Program-made: the position numbers and the translations under genes | Source of the DNA: Gammaproteobacteria bacterium | GTDB lineage: Bacteria > Pseudomonadota > Gammaproteobacteria > Eutrophobiales > Eutrophobiaceae | NCBI GenBank assembly: GCA_015661095.1 | Contig: JACVQI010000151.1 | Span: forward strand, 1 to 5,904 | DNA: 5,904 nt | Direction of reading: 5' to 3' | The notes under the pieces: model-generated | Told to the model about the DNA's origin: nothing | The model's database searches: none | What the model saw: the letters and a program-made list of their open reading frames with translations, nothing else | Shown here: one piece after another, positions 1 through 4,912 of the stretch | How positions within the stretch are numbered: position 1 is the stretch's first letter | Layout of the letters: each line of letters starts with the position of its first letter

Positions 1-536
1 GTCACCCCTTTGCGGGCCCCTTCCTGAGCCAGTGCCATGGTAAAGCCATGCATCCCGGCCTTGGCCGCGGAATAGTTCGTTTGACCAAACTGGCCTTTCT
101 GGCCATTGACCGAAGAAATATTGACGATGCGCCCGAATCCCGCCGCCATCATGCCGGGTATGACCTGGCGGGTGACATTGAAGACACTGTTTAAATTGGT
201 GTTGATAACCGCATTCCAGTCCTCGGGGTCCATCTTCGCCAGAAAGGCATCGCGGGTGATACCCGCGCAATTCACCAGGATTTCGATAGTCCCGAATCTG
301 TTCGCAATCTGCTCTACCATTTTCCCGGAGGAGAGATAATCGGACACGTCACCGGCGGCCAGTTCTACCGCATAGCCATCTGCTTGCAATTCGCTTTGCC
401 AGAGCTCAGCGATCTCTTCTTCTTCGGGTAAATGCCCGGCTATCACCAGCCTGCCCTGATTGACCAATTCCATACAGACGGCGGTACCGATCCCGCCGAT
501 ACCGCCAGTCACCAGAGTGATGCGTTTCAACATCAT
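1..536 (-). CDS. phaB: Acetoacetyl-CoA reductase (second PhaB), C-terminus off the left edge
   Basis: This short-chain dehydrogenase should reduce acetoacetyl-CoA to (R)-3-hydroxybutyryl-CoA, the monomer for PHB synthase. About 177 residues are visible. Counting from the ATG at 533-531, I see the Rossmann motif TGGIGGIG (10-16 region), the NCAG motif (88-91, usually NNAG), the substrate-side block ISSVNGQKGQFGQTNYSAAK, and the catalytic Ser141, Tyr154 and Lys158. This block is nearly the same as in Cupriavidus necator PhaB, so the PhaB call is firmer than a generic FabG call. The family is about 246 residues, so roughly 70 are missing. Two ATGs in tandem (536-534 and 533-531) could start it, and no good Shine-Dalgarno site decides between them. 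Odd point: the loop after the second beta strand reads LPEEEEIAEL, with acidic residues where C. necator has the NADPH-binding Arg40. It starts about 73 bases after the phasin stop and is probably co-transcribed with phasin. Confidence 0.93.
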   Translation of the reverse strand, partial: MMLKRITLVTGGIGGIGTAVCMELVNQGRLVIAGHLPEEEEIAELWQSELQADGYAVELAAGDVSDYLSSGKMVEQIANRFGTIEILVNCAGITRDAFLAKMDPEDWNAVINTNLNSVFNVTRQVIPGMMAAGFGRIVNISSVNGQKGQFGQTNYSAAKAGMHGFTMALAQEGARKGV

Positions 537-608
537 GATACAGCTATACCGGATTCAGGTTTCTGCCAACGGTTCTCATCAGCAGTGCAACCCTACGGTT
601 TATAATTA

Positions 609-985
609 TTAAGCCGCAGCTTTCGTGGCTTTCGCCGCTTTTGGCGTTACCGTTTCTGTTTTCGGCAGATTACGCTTGAACCAGGCCACATACTCTTCAC
701 CGGCATCCTGCGCCAGCTTGATATTGTCGCCGGTCACAGCCGTCAACTTTTCCCGATATTCCTCGATCAACGTGGTCTGTTTCTCGGTGAAATCCTGAGC
801 ATTGGTTACATTGCCAACGGCGTGTAACTGCTTTTCACTGCCTTCAACGGATTTTCCAGATATTTCTCCATGAGCCGGCCATTGATTTCGACCAGTTCTT
901 TGGCGGCAGCAATCGCGTTATTAAAGATCGCCGGATCAGCCAGTTTGGAGATGTCTGGGATATTCTTGAAAATTTGAGTTTGCAT
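609..985 (-). CDS. phaP: Phasin (PHB granule-associated protein), apparent 1-base frameshift
   Basis: Phasins are small amphipathic helical proteins that coat PHB granules and limit their size. The first frame starts at ATG 985 with MQTQIFKNIPDISKL, runs through KELVEINGRLMEKYLEN, and stops at TAA 808-806 after 59 residues. The phasin-like sequence then continues in the next frame: VEGSEKQLHAVGNVTNAQDF, then EEYREKLTAVTGDNIKLAQ, then EEYVAWFKRNLPK, ending in a Lys/Ala-rich tail KAAKATKAAA and tandem stops TAA TAA (611-606). Adding one base in the A4 run (852-855, T on the plus strand) gives MEKYLEKSVEGSEKQ and one ORF of about 125 residues, a normal phasin length. Whether this is a sequencing error or a real mutation cannot be told here. 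The start is well supported by AGGAGG five bases upstream. The family call rests on helical composition, the Ala/Lys tail and position beside phaR, not on a catalytic motif. Confidence 0.8.
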
Positions 986-990
986 GTTAG

Positions 991-996
991 CCTCCT
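991..996 (-). promoter_or_regulatory. Ribosome binding site of phasin
   Basis: AGGAGG on the minus strand is followed by the 5-base spacer CTAAC and the phasin ATG at 985. It is the strongest Shine-Dalgarno sequence in the window. This fits the very high expression usual for phasins and fixes the phasin start. Confidence 0.85.
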
Positions 997-1010
997 AATG
1001 TTAGTTATCC

Positions 1011-1030
1011 GGGCGTTTTGTGCGACGCCC
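1011..1030 (-). promoter_or_regulatory. Hairpin at the 5' end of the phasin mRNA
   Basis: GGGCGT (1011-1016) and ACGCCC (1025-1030) form a perfect 6-bp stem with an 8-base loop. With the -10 box at 1037-1042 the transcript should begin near 1030, so this stem would sit at the extreme 5' end of the message and could protect it from decay. The loop carries TTTGTGCG (plus strand), which recurs inverted at 1082-1089, so the site may equally act as DNA, as a repressor operator. The structure is seen directly; both roles are inference. Confidence 0.5.
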
Positions 1031-1036
1031 AATGTA

Positions 1037-1065
1037 ACTATAGTACTCGATTACCTGGCTGTCAA
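1037..1065 (-). promoter_or_regulatory. Sigma70-type promoter of phasin
   Basis: On the minus strand, TTGACA (1065-1060) is a perfect -35 box. It is followed by a 17-base spacer and TATAGT (1042-1037), a good -10 box. Transcription should start near 1030, leaving a leader of about 45 bases before the phasin ATG. The sequence upstream of the -35 box (about 1066-1145) is very AT-rich and could act as an UP element. Operator-like repeats lie on both sides, so the promoter is probably strong but repressible. Confidence 0.85.
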
Positions 1066-1071
1066 TATAAA

Positions 1072-1090
1072 ATTTGTGTAACGCACAAAT
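1072..1090. promoter_or_regulatory. Operator-like palindrome upstream of the phasin -35 box
   Basis: ATTTGTG (1072-1078) and CACAAAT (1084-1090) are perfect 7-bp inverted arms around the 5-base spacer TAACG. The site lies 6 bases upstream of the -35 hexamer. Its right half CGCACAAA (1082-1089) is the exact reverse complement of TTTGTGCG at 1017-1024, near the transcription start. PhaR proteins are known to bind TGC-containing repeats at phasin and phaR promoters, and phaR is the next gene upstream, so PhaR is the likeliest ligand. That assignment is inference. Confidence 0.6.
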
Positions 1091-1172
1091 ATTTTTAAAT
1101 TGTAATACTAGTTACTTTATCATTATTTATCAATAAGTTATTAACTGCCCATGATATCTGAAGTCCCACCTG

Positions 1173-1194
1173 ACTCCTAACACCTCGCTCCTCA
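1173..1194. repeat. Degenerate ACTCCT-type pyrimidine repeat
   Basis: This short run contains ACTCCT, CACCTC and GCTCCT units between the phaR stop and the phasin promoter region. It resembles the clearer ACTCCTYA-like run at 1856-1885 after phaB. No function is visible. It may be simple-sequence spacer associated with dispersed repeats in this genome. Confidence 0.35.
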
Positions 1195-1222
1195 TCAAGG
1201 CAACTCCATAATCGCCCTGCCC

Positions 1223-1672
1223 TTATACCTTCTTAACTGCCTGCGTCAGTTTATCGAGGGTTTCCTGCCATATTCCCAGGTTACGGTTGGCGATTTCAGT
1301 CCAGGCAGTCATCGGGCTGAGATCCTGACCAGCGTTTAACTGCTCCCAGAACTGCCGCGTCTGCTGATCGAGGAGACTGGACATCTGCTCTATATAGGTA
1401 CTGAAGGGTGCGGCCGCGGAATTACCGTAAATCCTGATGAATCGCCGCAGCACATCCGATGAGAATATAGGCGTCCCGGTATTTTCCTCTTCGGAAATGA
1501 TCTGCAACAGCACCTGGCGCGTGATGTCATTTTTTGATTTGGCTTCCTGCACGATAAAAGGCGTGTCCTCGAGTACGTATTGCTTCAGATCCGTCAGGCT
1601 GATGTATTTGCTCTGGCTGGTGTCGTACAGAGAACGGTTCGGATATTTCTTAATAATTTTCGTATCGGCCAT
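1223..1672 (-). CDS. phaR: PHB synthesis repressor PhaR
   Basis: PhaR is a cytoplasmic DNA-binding repressor that also binds PHB. Without polymer it represses phasin and often its own gene; nascent granules titrate it off DNA. The protein has 149 residues. Residues about 5-63 are the N-terminal PHB/PHA accumulation regulator DNA-binding domain, with the family hallmark IKKYPNRSLYD (7-17), then YISLTDLKQYV and the DITRQVLLQIISEEE block. Residues about 68-105 (PIFSSDVLRRFIRIYG and after) are the short C-terminal accumulation-regulator domain. The rest is Trp/Gln-rich helix, plausibly the polymer-binding part. It is shorter than many PhaR proteins (about 180 residues), mainly at the C-terminus. 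The start ATG at 1672 is preceded by AAGGA (1684-1688), about 11 bases away. This is not the PhaR subunit of the Bacillus class IV synthase. Its position between phaB and phasin fits control of the phasin promoter. Confidence 0.95.
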   Translation of the reverse strand: MADTKIIKKYPNRSLYDTSQSKYISLTDLKQYVLEDTPFIVQEAKSKNDITRQVLLQIISEEENTGTPIFSSDVLRRFIRIYGNSAAAPFSTYIEQMSSLLDQQTRQFWEQLNAGQDLSPMTAWTEIANRNLGIWQETLDKLTQAVKKV

Positions 1673-1711
1673 TGCCTGAATAATCCTTCAATGCGCTAAT
1701 CGACAACCCAT

Positions 1712-1720
1712 ATATTACCA
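1712..1720 (-). promoter_or_regulatory. Possible extended -10 element for phaR
   Basis: TGGTAATAT on the minus strand matches the TGn extension plus a TATAAT-like hexamer, 39 bases before the phaR ATG. I see no convincing -35 box at the right distance, as is common for extended -10 promoters. It would give phaR its own transcript downstream of the REP doublet. Confidence 0.35.
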
Positions 1721-1759
1721 TGAAGTACACGGGGAATCCGGTGCGTGGTCCGAGTATCC

Positions 1760-1858
1760 GTAGGGCGGGTTGAGGAACGAAACCCGCCGGGCATTCCTTG
1801 ATTTACAAATTGAAATTTTTTCTGATTGGGGGATTTCATTTCATTCAATCCACCCTAC
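1760..1858. repeat. REP doublet (REPIN/BIME-like), two inverted GTAG hairpins
   Basis: The left unit starts with GTAG (1760-1763), followed by a perfect 8-bp stem GGCGGGTT (1764-1771) / AACCCGCC (1781-1788) around a 9-base loop. The right unit is the mirror image: on the minus strand GTAG (1858-1855) is followed by GGTGGATT (1854-1847), pairing with 1828-1835 with one mismatch around an 11-base loop. The outer 12 bases, GTAGGGCGGGTT and the complement of 1847-1858, agree at 10 of 12 positions, and the loops are alike (GAGGAACGA versus GAATGAAATGA). A GTAG foot beside a hairpin, in inverted pairs, is the known architecture of REP sequences mobilised by RAYT (Y1-type) transposases. The element sits after phaB and before phaR and could affect read-through or stability of the phaB message. 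Confidence 0.75.
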
Positions 1859-1885
1859 TCCTACTCTTCACTCCTCACTCCTTAC
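1856..1885. repeat. ACTCCT-type pyrimidine tandem repeat
   Basis: Tandem imperfect copies of an ACTCCTY unit (ACTCCT, ACTCTTC, ACTCCTC, ACTCCTT) fill the gap between the REP doublet and the phaB stop codon. The strand bias is complete: pyrimidine-rich with spaced adenines on the plus strand. No coding or terminator function is visible. Confidence 0.55.
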
Positions 1886-1889
1886 TTTT

Positions 1890-2618
1890 TTAATCCATGT
1901 ATAGACCGCCATTGATGGATAGCGTCGAACCGGTAGTATAAGCCGATGCATCGGCCACCAGGAATTCCACCCCGCGTGCGATTTCGTCCGGGTCAGCCAG
2001 CCGGCCAACCGGTATTTTGGCGACGATCTTTTCCAGAATTTTTTCCGGTACCGAACGTACCATCTCCGTAGCCACATAACCCGAAGCCAGGGCATTGACT
2101 GTGATCCCACTACTCGCGCCTTCCAGGGCCAGTGCCTTGGTAAAACCGATGATGCCGGCCTTGGTCGCCGAATAATTGGTCTGGCCATACATCCCGGCCT
2201 GGCCATTAACGGAGCTGATATTGACTATCCTGCCAAATTTCCGCGCCCGCATACCGTCAATGACATTCCGGCACATGTTGAAACAGGAAGTCAGGTTGGT
2301 TCTGAGTACCTGTTCCCATTGTTCATAGTCCATCTTATGCATGGTGCTGTCGCGGGTTATGCCCGCATTATTAACCAGTATTTCAATCGGCCCGACCTCC
2401 TGTTGTATCCTCTTTACTCCTGCACTGCATTCATCGAAAGCACTGACATCGAACTTGAAAACCGGCATCTTGCTTCGGGCTTTAAATGCGTTGGCTGCTT
2501 CATCGTTACTATGATAAGTGGCGACGACGTTATAGCCCGCCTTCTGCAGCCTTAATGCTATGGCCGCGCCTATGCCTCTGGTGCCGCCGGTTACTACCGC
2601 TATTCTGCCCATGTTCAT
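1890..2618 (-). CDS. phaB: Acetoacetyl-CoA reductase (first PhaB)
   Basis: This is a complete short-chain dehydrogenase of 242 residues, the usual size for PhaB. It should reduce acetoacetyl-CoA to (R)-3-hydroxybutyryl-CoA in the cytoplasm. I see the cofactor motif TGGTRGIG (10-17), the NNAG motif (83-86), the block IVNISSVNGQ (131-140), and the catalytic Ser136, Tyr149 and Lys153 (YSATK). GRLADPDEIA and the C-terminal SINGGLYMD are typical of the family. The Arg in TRGIG is the residue FabG-type enzymes use for NADPH. Odd point: the usual PGY after the catalytic helix reads ASGYVATEM, with Ser179 replacing proline. ATGs lie at 2618 and 2612; GAGGTG (2621-2626) is close to the first and at a looser spacing for the second, so the start could be two residues shorter. 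It differs markedly from the reductase at 1-536. FabG of fatty acid synthesis is the alternative, but the SSVNGQ/GQTNYS block and the locus favour PhaB. Confidence 0.93.
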   Translation of the reverse strand: MNMGRIAVVTGGTRGIGAAIALRLQKAGYNVVATYHSNDEAANAFKARSKMPVFKFDVSAFDECSAGVKRIQQEVGPIEILVNNAGITRDSTMHKMDYEQWEQVLRTNLTSCFNMCRNVIDGMRARKFGRIVNISSVNGQAGMYGQTNYSATKAGIIGFTKALALEGASSGITVNALASGYVATEMVRSVPEKILEKIVAKIPVGRLADPDEIARGVEFLVADASAYTTGSTLSINGGLYMD

Positions 2619-2620
2619 GT

Positions 2621-2626
2621 CACCTC
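2621..2626 (-). promoter_or_regulatory. Ribosome binding site of phaB
   Basis: GAGGTG on the minus strand lies 2 bases before the ATG at 2618 and 8 bases before the ATG at 2612. Spacing favours the inner ATG slightly, so the first two residues (Met-Asn) may not be made. The difference does not affect any motif. Confidence 0.55.
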
Positions 2627-2640
2627 TCTATCAATTTATT

Positions 2641-2665
2641 TAAAAATATCCGCAGATTGCTGCGG
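2641..2665 (-). terminator. Hairpin plus short T-rich tail before phaB
   Basis: On the minus strand CCGCAG (2665-2660), the loop CAAT and CTGCGG (2655-2650) form a perfect 6-bp stem, followed by ATATTTTTA. This looks like a modest intrinsic terminator or attenuator for transcripts arriving from phaC, ending about 23 bases before phaB. The tail is a T5 run interrupted by A residues, so read-through is likely. A DNA operator role is the alternative, because the arms carry GCAG/CTGC. Confidence 0.45.
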
Positions 2666-3023
2666 TCAAAGCGATGGGGTTTCCTGGCCCACATTTCTCA
2701 CCACCCACCTACTGCGGACGCCGATCCACTTATGTACAGGATGTACGGTATGCCGGTTTTGCAGGAGCAAAAACCGGCCGCCGTGATCGGCCGTACTCCC
2801 TCTGGCCGGTTCGACGTAGTGTCAGCTACGCCCGCACCGACCCTCAGTCCGTGCGGCCCCTCCCAGCGGCGCCTCGGCATCCTCGCTACGGCAGGCGATG
2901 AGAAATGCGAGCTAGGGGGAGACGCGCAACTCTCCCCTTTGGTCGCCTGCGCGAATTCACTTCGCGCTGAGCGAAATCAATTGGAAATAGAAATCCTCGC
3001 GCCTGGCTGCGAAGATTTCTATT
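2666..3023. other. GC-rich, hairpin-dense non-coding spacer between phaC and phaB
   Basis: I find no credible gene here. The stretch from about 2710 to 2980 is visibly richer in GC than its flanks and packed with inverted repeats: GCCGGTTTTGC (2752-2762) with GCAAAAACCGGC (2767-2778, one bulge); AACCGGCC (2772-2779) with GGCCGGTT (2804-2811); CGTAG (2815-2819) with CTACG (2826-2830); GCAGGCGA (2891-2898) with TCGCCTGC (2943-2950), enclosing GGGGAGA (2916-2922) / TCTCCCC (2931-2937); and GCGCGAA (2949-2955) with TTCGCGC (2961-2967). It could be a dispersed palindromic repeat that landed between the genes, or a structured 3' UTR of phaC. Open frames across it on the plus strand have no recognisable domain and overlap the ends of phaB and phaC. 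Confidence 0.6.
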
Positions 3024-3025
3024 TC
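2984..3025 (-). promoter_or_regulatory. Long hairpin overlapping the phaC stop codon
   Basis: GAAATAGAAATC (2984-2995) and GATTTCTATTTC (3014-3025) are perfect 12-bp inverted arms. After one mismatch the stem continues with TCGC (2997-3000) / GCGA (3009-3012). The arm at 3014-3025 includes two bases of the TGA stop of phaC (3026-3024). In the phaC transcript it would be a stable 3' hairpin starting at the stop codon. No U-tract follows, so it is more likely an mRNA 3'-end stabiliser or a dispersed repeat end than an intrinsic terminator. Confidence 0.6.
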
Positions 3026-4826
3026 AAATACGTTTTCGCACATAGCTGCCCGGTGCATCTTCCAGCGCCGGCAAACCACCGTCACCGGGAATTCGTGCCG
3101 CCACGCGCCCTTTATGAATGCGCGTCAGCCAGTTATCCCAGTCCAGCCACCAGGATCCCTCGTGGCGTTCGGTCTTTTTAAACCAGCCATCCGGGTGTTT
3201 GGGCAGTTTTTGCGGACCCACCCAGTAACCATATTTATTCGCTACGGGCGGGTTGACTATTCCGGCGATATGCCCGGAACCGCCCAGTACGAAGCGGACC
3301 GGGCCGGACAGCAGCCTGGCGCCGACATAGGTCGATTCCCAGGGTGAGATATGATCGTCGTGGGTGGATATGAAATAGCAGGGTATGTCGATTTTTCGGA
3401 CGTCAATCGCCACCTCACCCAGTGTAACGCCGCCGGGTTCACGGAACTTGTTGGTCAGGTACATGTTCCTGAGATAGAAACTGTACATTTTCGCCGGCAG
3501 ATGGGTGGAGTCGGAATTCCAGTAAAGCAGATCGAAGATCGCGGGATCCTTGCCTTCCAGATAATTATTGATATAAAAAGACCAGATCAAATCGTTCGAC
3601 CTTAACAGATTAAAGGTCTGCGACATCAGCTTGCCATCCAGATAACCTGCCGCGCCGGATTTCTTTTCGAGTTCACTCACCTGCGCATCGTCGATAAAGA
3701 CACCCAGATCCCCCGGTTCCGAAAAATCTATCAGGGAGGCGAAGAAAGTGGCGCATTTGATGCGCTTGTCTCCCTTGACCTGCATATGCGCCAGCGTCGC
3801 CGCAGCCAGGGTGCCACCGATACAGAAACCGACCAGATTGATCTTGTCTTCGCCGGTTGCCTTTTCCACCATATCGACGGCGGTGTAAATGCCGTCCAGC
3901 ATATAGTCCTCGAATTCAACATCGCCATAGCTTTCATCCGGATTGATCCAGGACACCATGAACACCGTGTGGCCCTGATCAACCAGCCACTTGACCATTG
4001 AATTCCTGGGTTGCAAATCCAGGATGTAATATTTATTTATCCAGGGTGGCACGATCAGCAAGGGGTGCTTATAGACTTCTTTCGTCGTCGGCGCGTATTG
4101 CAGCAACTGGAACAGGTGATTCTGGTAGACAACCTTACCGGGGGAGACCGCGACATTCTCCCCGAGGGTAAATGCGGTTGGATCGGCCATCGCGATTCGC
4201 AACTGTCCGTCGCCCTGTTCCATGTCGCGGATAAAGTTCTGCATTCCGGCGATCAGATTCTGGCCTTTCTGTTCCACCGTCGATTTCATGACCTGCGGAT
4301 TGGTTGTCGGGAAGTTGGTCGGCGCCAGCGCGTCAACGAACTGTTTGGTGAAAAATGTCAGTTTCCGCAGATCACTAACGGATAGGTCGCTGAAGCTGTC
4401 CACGGTCTCCTCGGCACATCTGGCGGCCAGCAGATAGGATTGTTTGAGATAATCATATACCGGATTGCTCGACCATTCCGCGTCCCGCCAGCGTCGATCC
4501 TCCGGTTTCGGCGCTATCACGGGCTCGGCCTGCTTACCCAGCATCCGATCCGAGGTGTACTGCCATAACTTTATCGAATCACTATAGAAGATTTTCTGCG
4601 CTTCCAGCAAGCCGGCTGGATTCCGCCATAAACTGAACATGGCATCCAGGTAGGCTGACGCCATATTGAAGGGATCGATCTTCGCTGCATCATAAAGATC
4701 GGTATGCTTTGCCAACACATCCTGCAGCGCCTTTTGACTGGCTTTATGCAATTCCTTTGACCATTCCGGATTCGAAATGGTGGGCTGACCTGTACTATGC
4801 CCCTGTATCTGTTCCTGTTTGTTCAT
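3024..4826 (-). CDS. phaC: Class I poly(3-hydroxybutyrate) synthase
   Basis: PhaC polymerises (R)-3-hydroxybutyryl-CoA into PHB, releasing CoA, on the granule surface. From the ATG at 4826 it has 600 residues, normal for a single-subunit class I enzyme (about 590). Residues about 100-270 are the PhaC N-terminal domain (PTNFPTTNPQ, ENVAVSPGKVVYQN, FQLLQYAP), followed by PPWINKYYILDLQP and the alpha/beta-hydrolase core. The lipase-like box is GFCIGG with nucleophile Cys335. The other triad members are Asp491 in HDDHISPW and His519 in GGSGHIAGIVNPP. The C-terminal EGSWW-DW-NWL block and APGSYVRKR are also typical. A TTG at 4832 would add two residues, but neither start has a clear Shine-Dalgarno site, so I chose ATG. 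The first 90 or so residues are less conserved, as usual. It follows another synthase by 86 bases and precedes phaB, so a shared transcript is plausible. All catalytic residues are present. Confidence 0.97.
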   Translation of the reverse strand: MNKQEQIQGHSTGQPTISNPEWSKELHKASQKALQDVLAKHTDLYDAAKIDPFNMASAYLDAMFSLWRNPAGLLEAQKIFYSDSIKLWQYTSDRMLGKQAEPVIAPKPEDRRWRDAEWSSNPVYDYLKQSYLLAARCAEETVDSFSDLSVSDLRKLTFFTKQFVDALAPTNFPTTNPQVMKSTVEQKGQNLIAGMQNFIRDMEQGDGQLRIAMADPTAFTLGENVAVSPGKVVYQNHLFQLLQYAPTTKEVYKHPLLIVPPWINKYYILDLQPRNSMVKWLVDQGHTVFMVSWINPDESYGDVEFEDYMLDGIYTAVDMVEKATGEDKINLVGFCIGGTLAAATLAHMQVKGDKRIKCATFFASLIDFSEPGDLGVFIDDAQVSELEKKSGAAGYLDGKLMSQTFNLLRSNDLIWSFYINNYLEGKDPAIFDLLYWNSDSTHLPAKMYSFYLRNMYLTNKFREPGGVTLGEVAIDVRKIDIPCYFISTHDDHISPWESTYVGARLLSGPVRFVLGGSGHIAGIVNPPVANKYGYWVGPQKLPKHPDGWFKKTERHEGSWWLDWDNWLTRIHKGRVAARIPGDGGLPALEDAPGSYVRKRI

Positions 4827-4895
4827 CGCCAAAACACTCGTGCAGAAATTGAATTAATGTAACAGATGATTATGCTCTTGCCGACAAGGAATACA

Positions 4896-4909
4896 TTGAT
4901 ACATATCAA
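4896..4909. promoter_or_regulatory. Small AT-rich palindrome between the two phaC genes
   Basis: TTGATA (4896-4901) and TATCAA (4904-4909) are perfect 6-bp arms around CA. It lies 4 bases past the upstream synthase's stop codon, within an AT-rich gap of about 86 bases. The loop is too small and the tail too poor for a terminator, so a protein-binding dyad is more likely. I could not place a convincing promoter for phaC here, and chance remains possible in AT-rich sequence. Confidence 0.3.
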
Positions 4910-4912
4910 ATT

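Noticed and set aside
581..608. GTAGGGTTG on the minus strand between phasin and the left reductase as a REP remnant
   Set aside because: It has the GTAG foot, but I see no matching hairpin arm. Too short to support.
828..860. Programmed -1 ribosomal frameshift in phasin
   Set aside because: There is no canonical X-XXY-YYZ slippery heptamer in the right phase and no clear downstream stem or internal Shine-Dalgarno site. A lost base in the A4 run is simpler.
844..1032. Minus-strand 62-codon frame over the phasin start
   Set aside because: It begins inside the phasin promoter and leader and is the third, out-of-phase reading of the phasin 5' half. Its Arg/Ser/Trp-rich translation has no phasin character.
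1060..1145. Intrinsic terminator after phaR in the AT-rich tract
   Set aside because: Only weak imperfect dyads are present with no GC-rich stem. The AT-rich tract is better read as upstream promoter sequence for phasin.
2486..3181. Long plus-strand open frame (231 codons) across the phaB-phaC spacer
   Set aside because: It overlaps the phaB start and the phaC end antisense, has no recognisable domain, an Arg/Pro/Ser-rich composition typical of a GC-rich antisense frame, and no clear ribosome site.
4011..4385. Plus-strand open frame (124 codons) inside phaC
   Set aside because: It is antisense to a highly conserved synthase region, so its openness follows from phaC codon structure. No family resemblance.
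4827..4832. TTG start for phaC at 4832
   Set aside because: An in-frame ATG lies two codons downstream and no ribosome site favours TTG. The choice changes only two poorly conserved residues.
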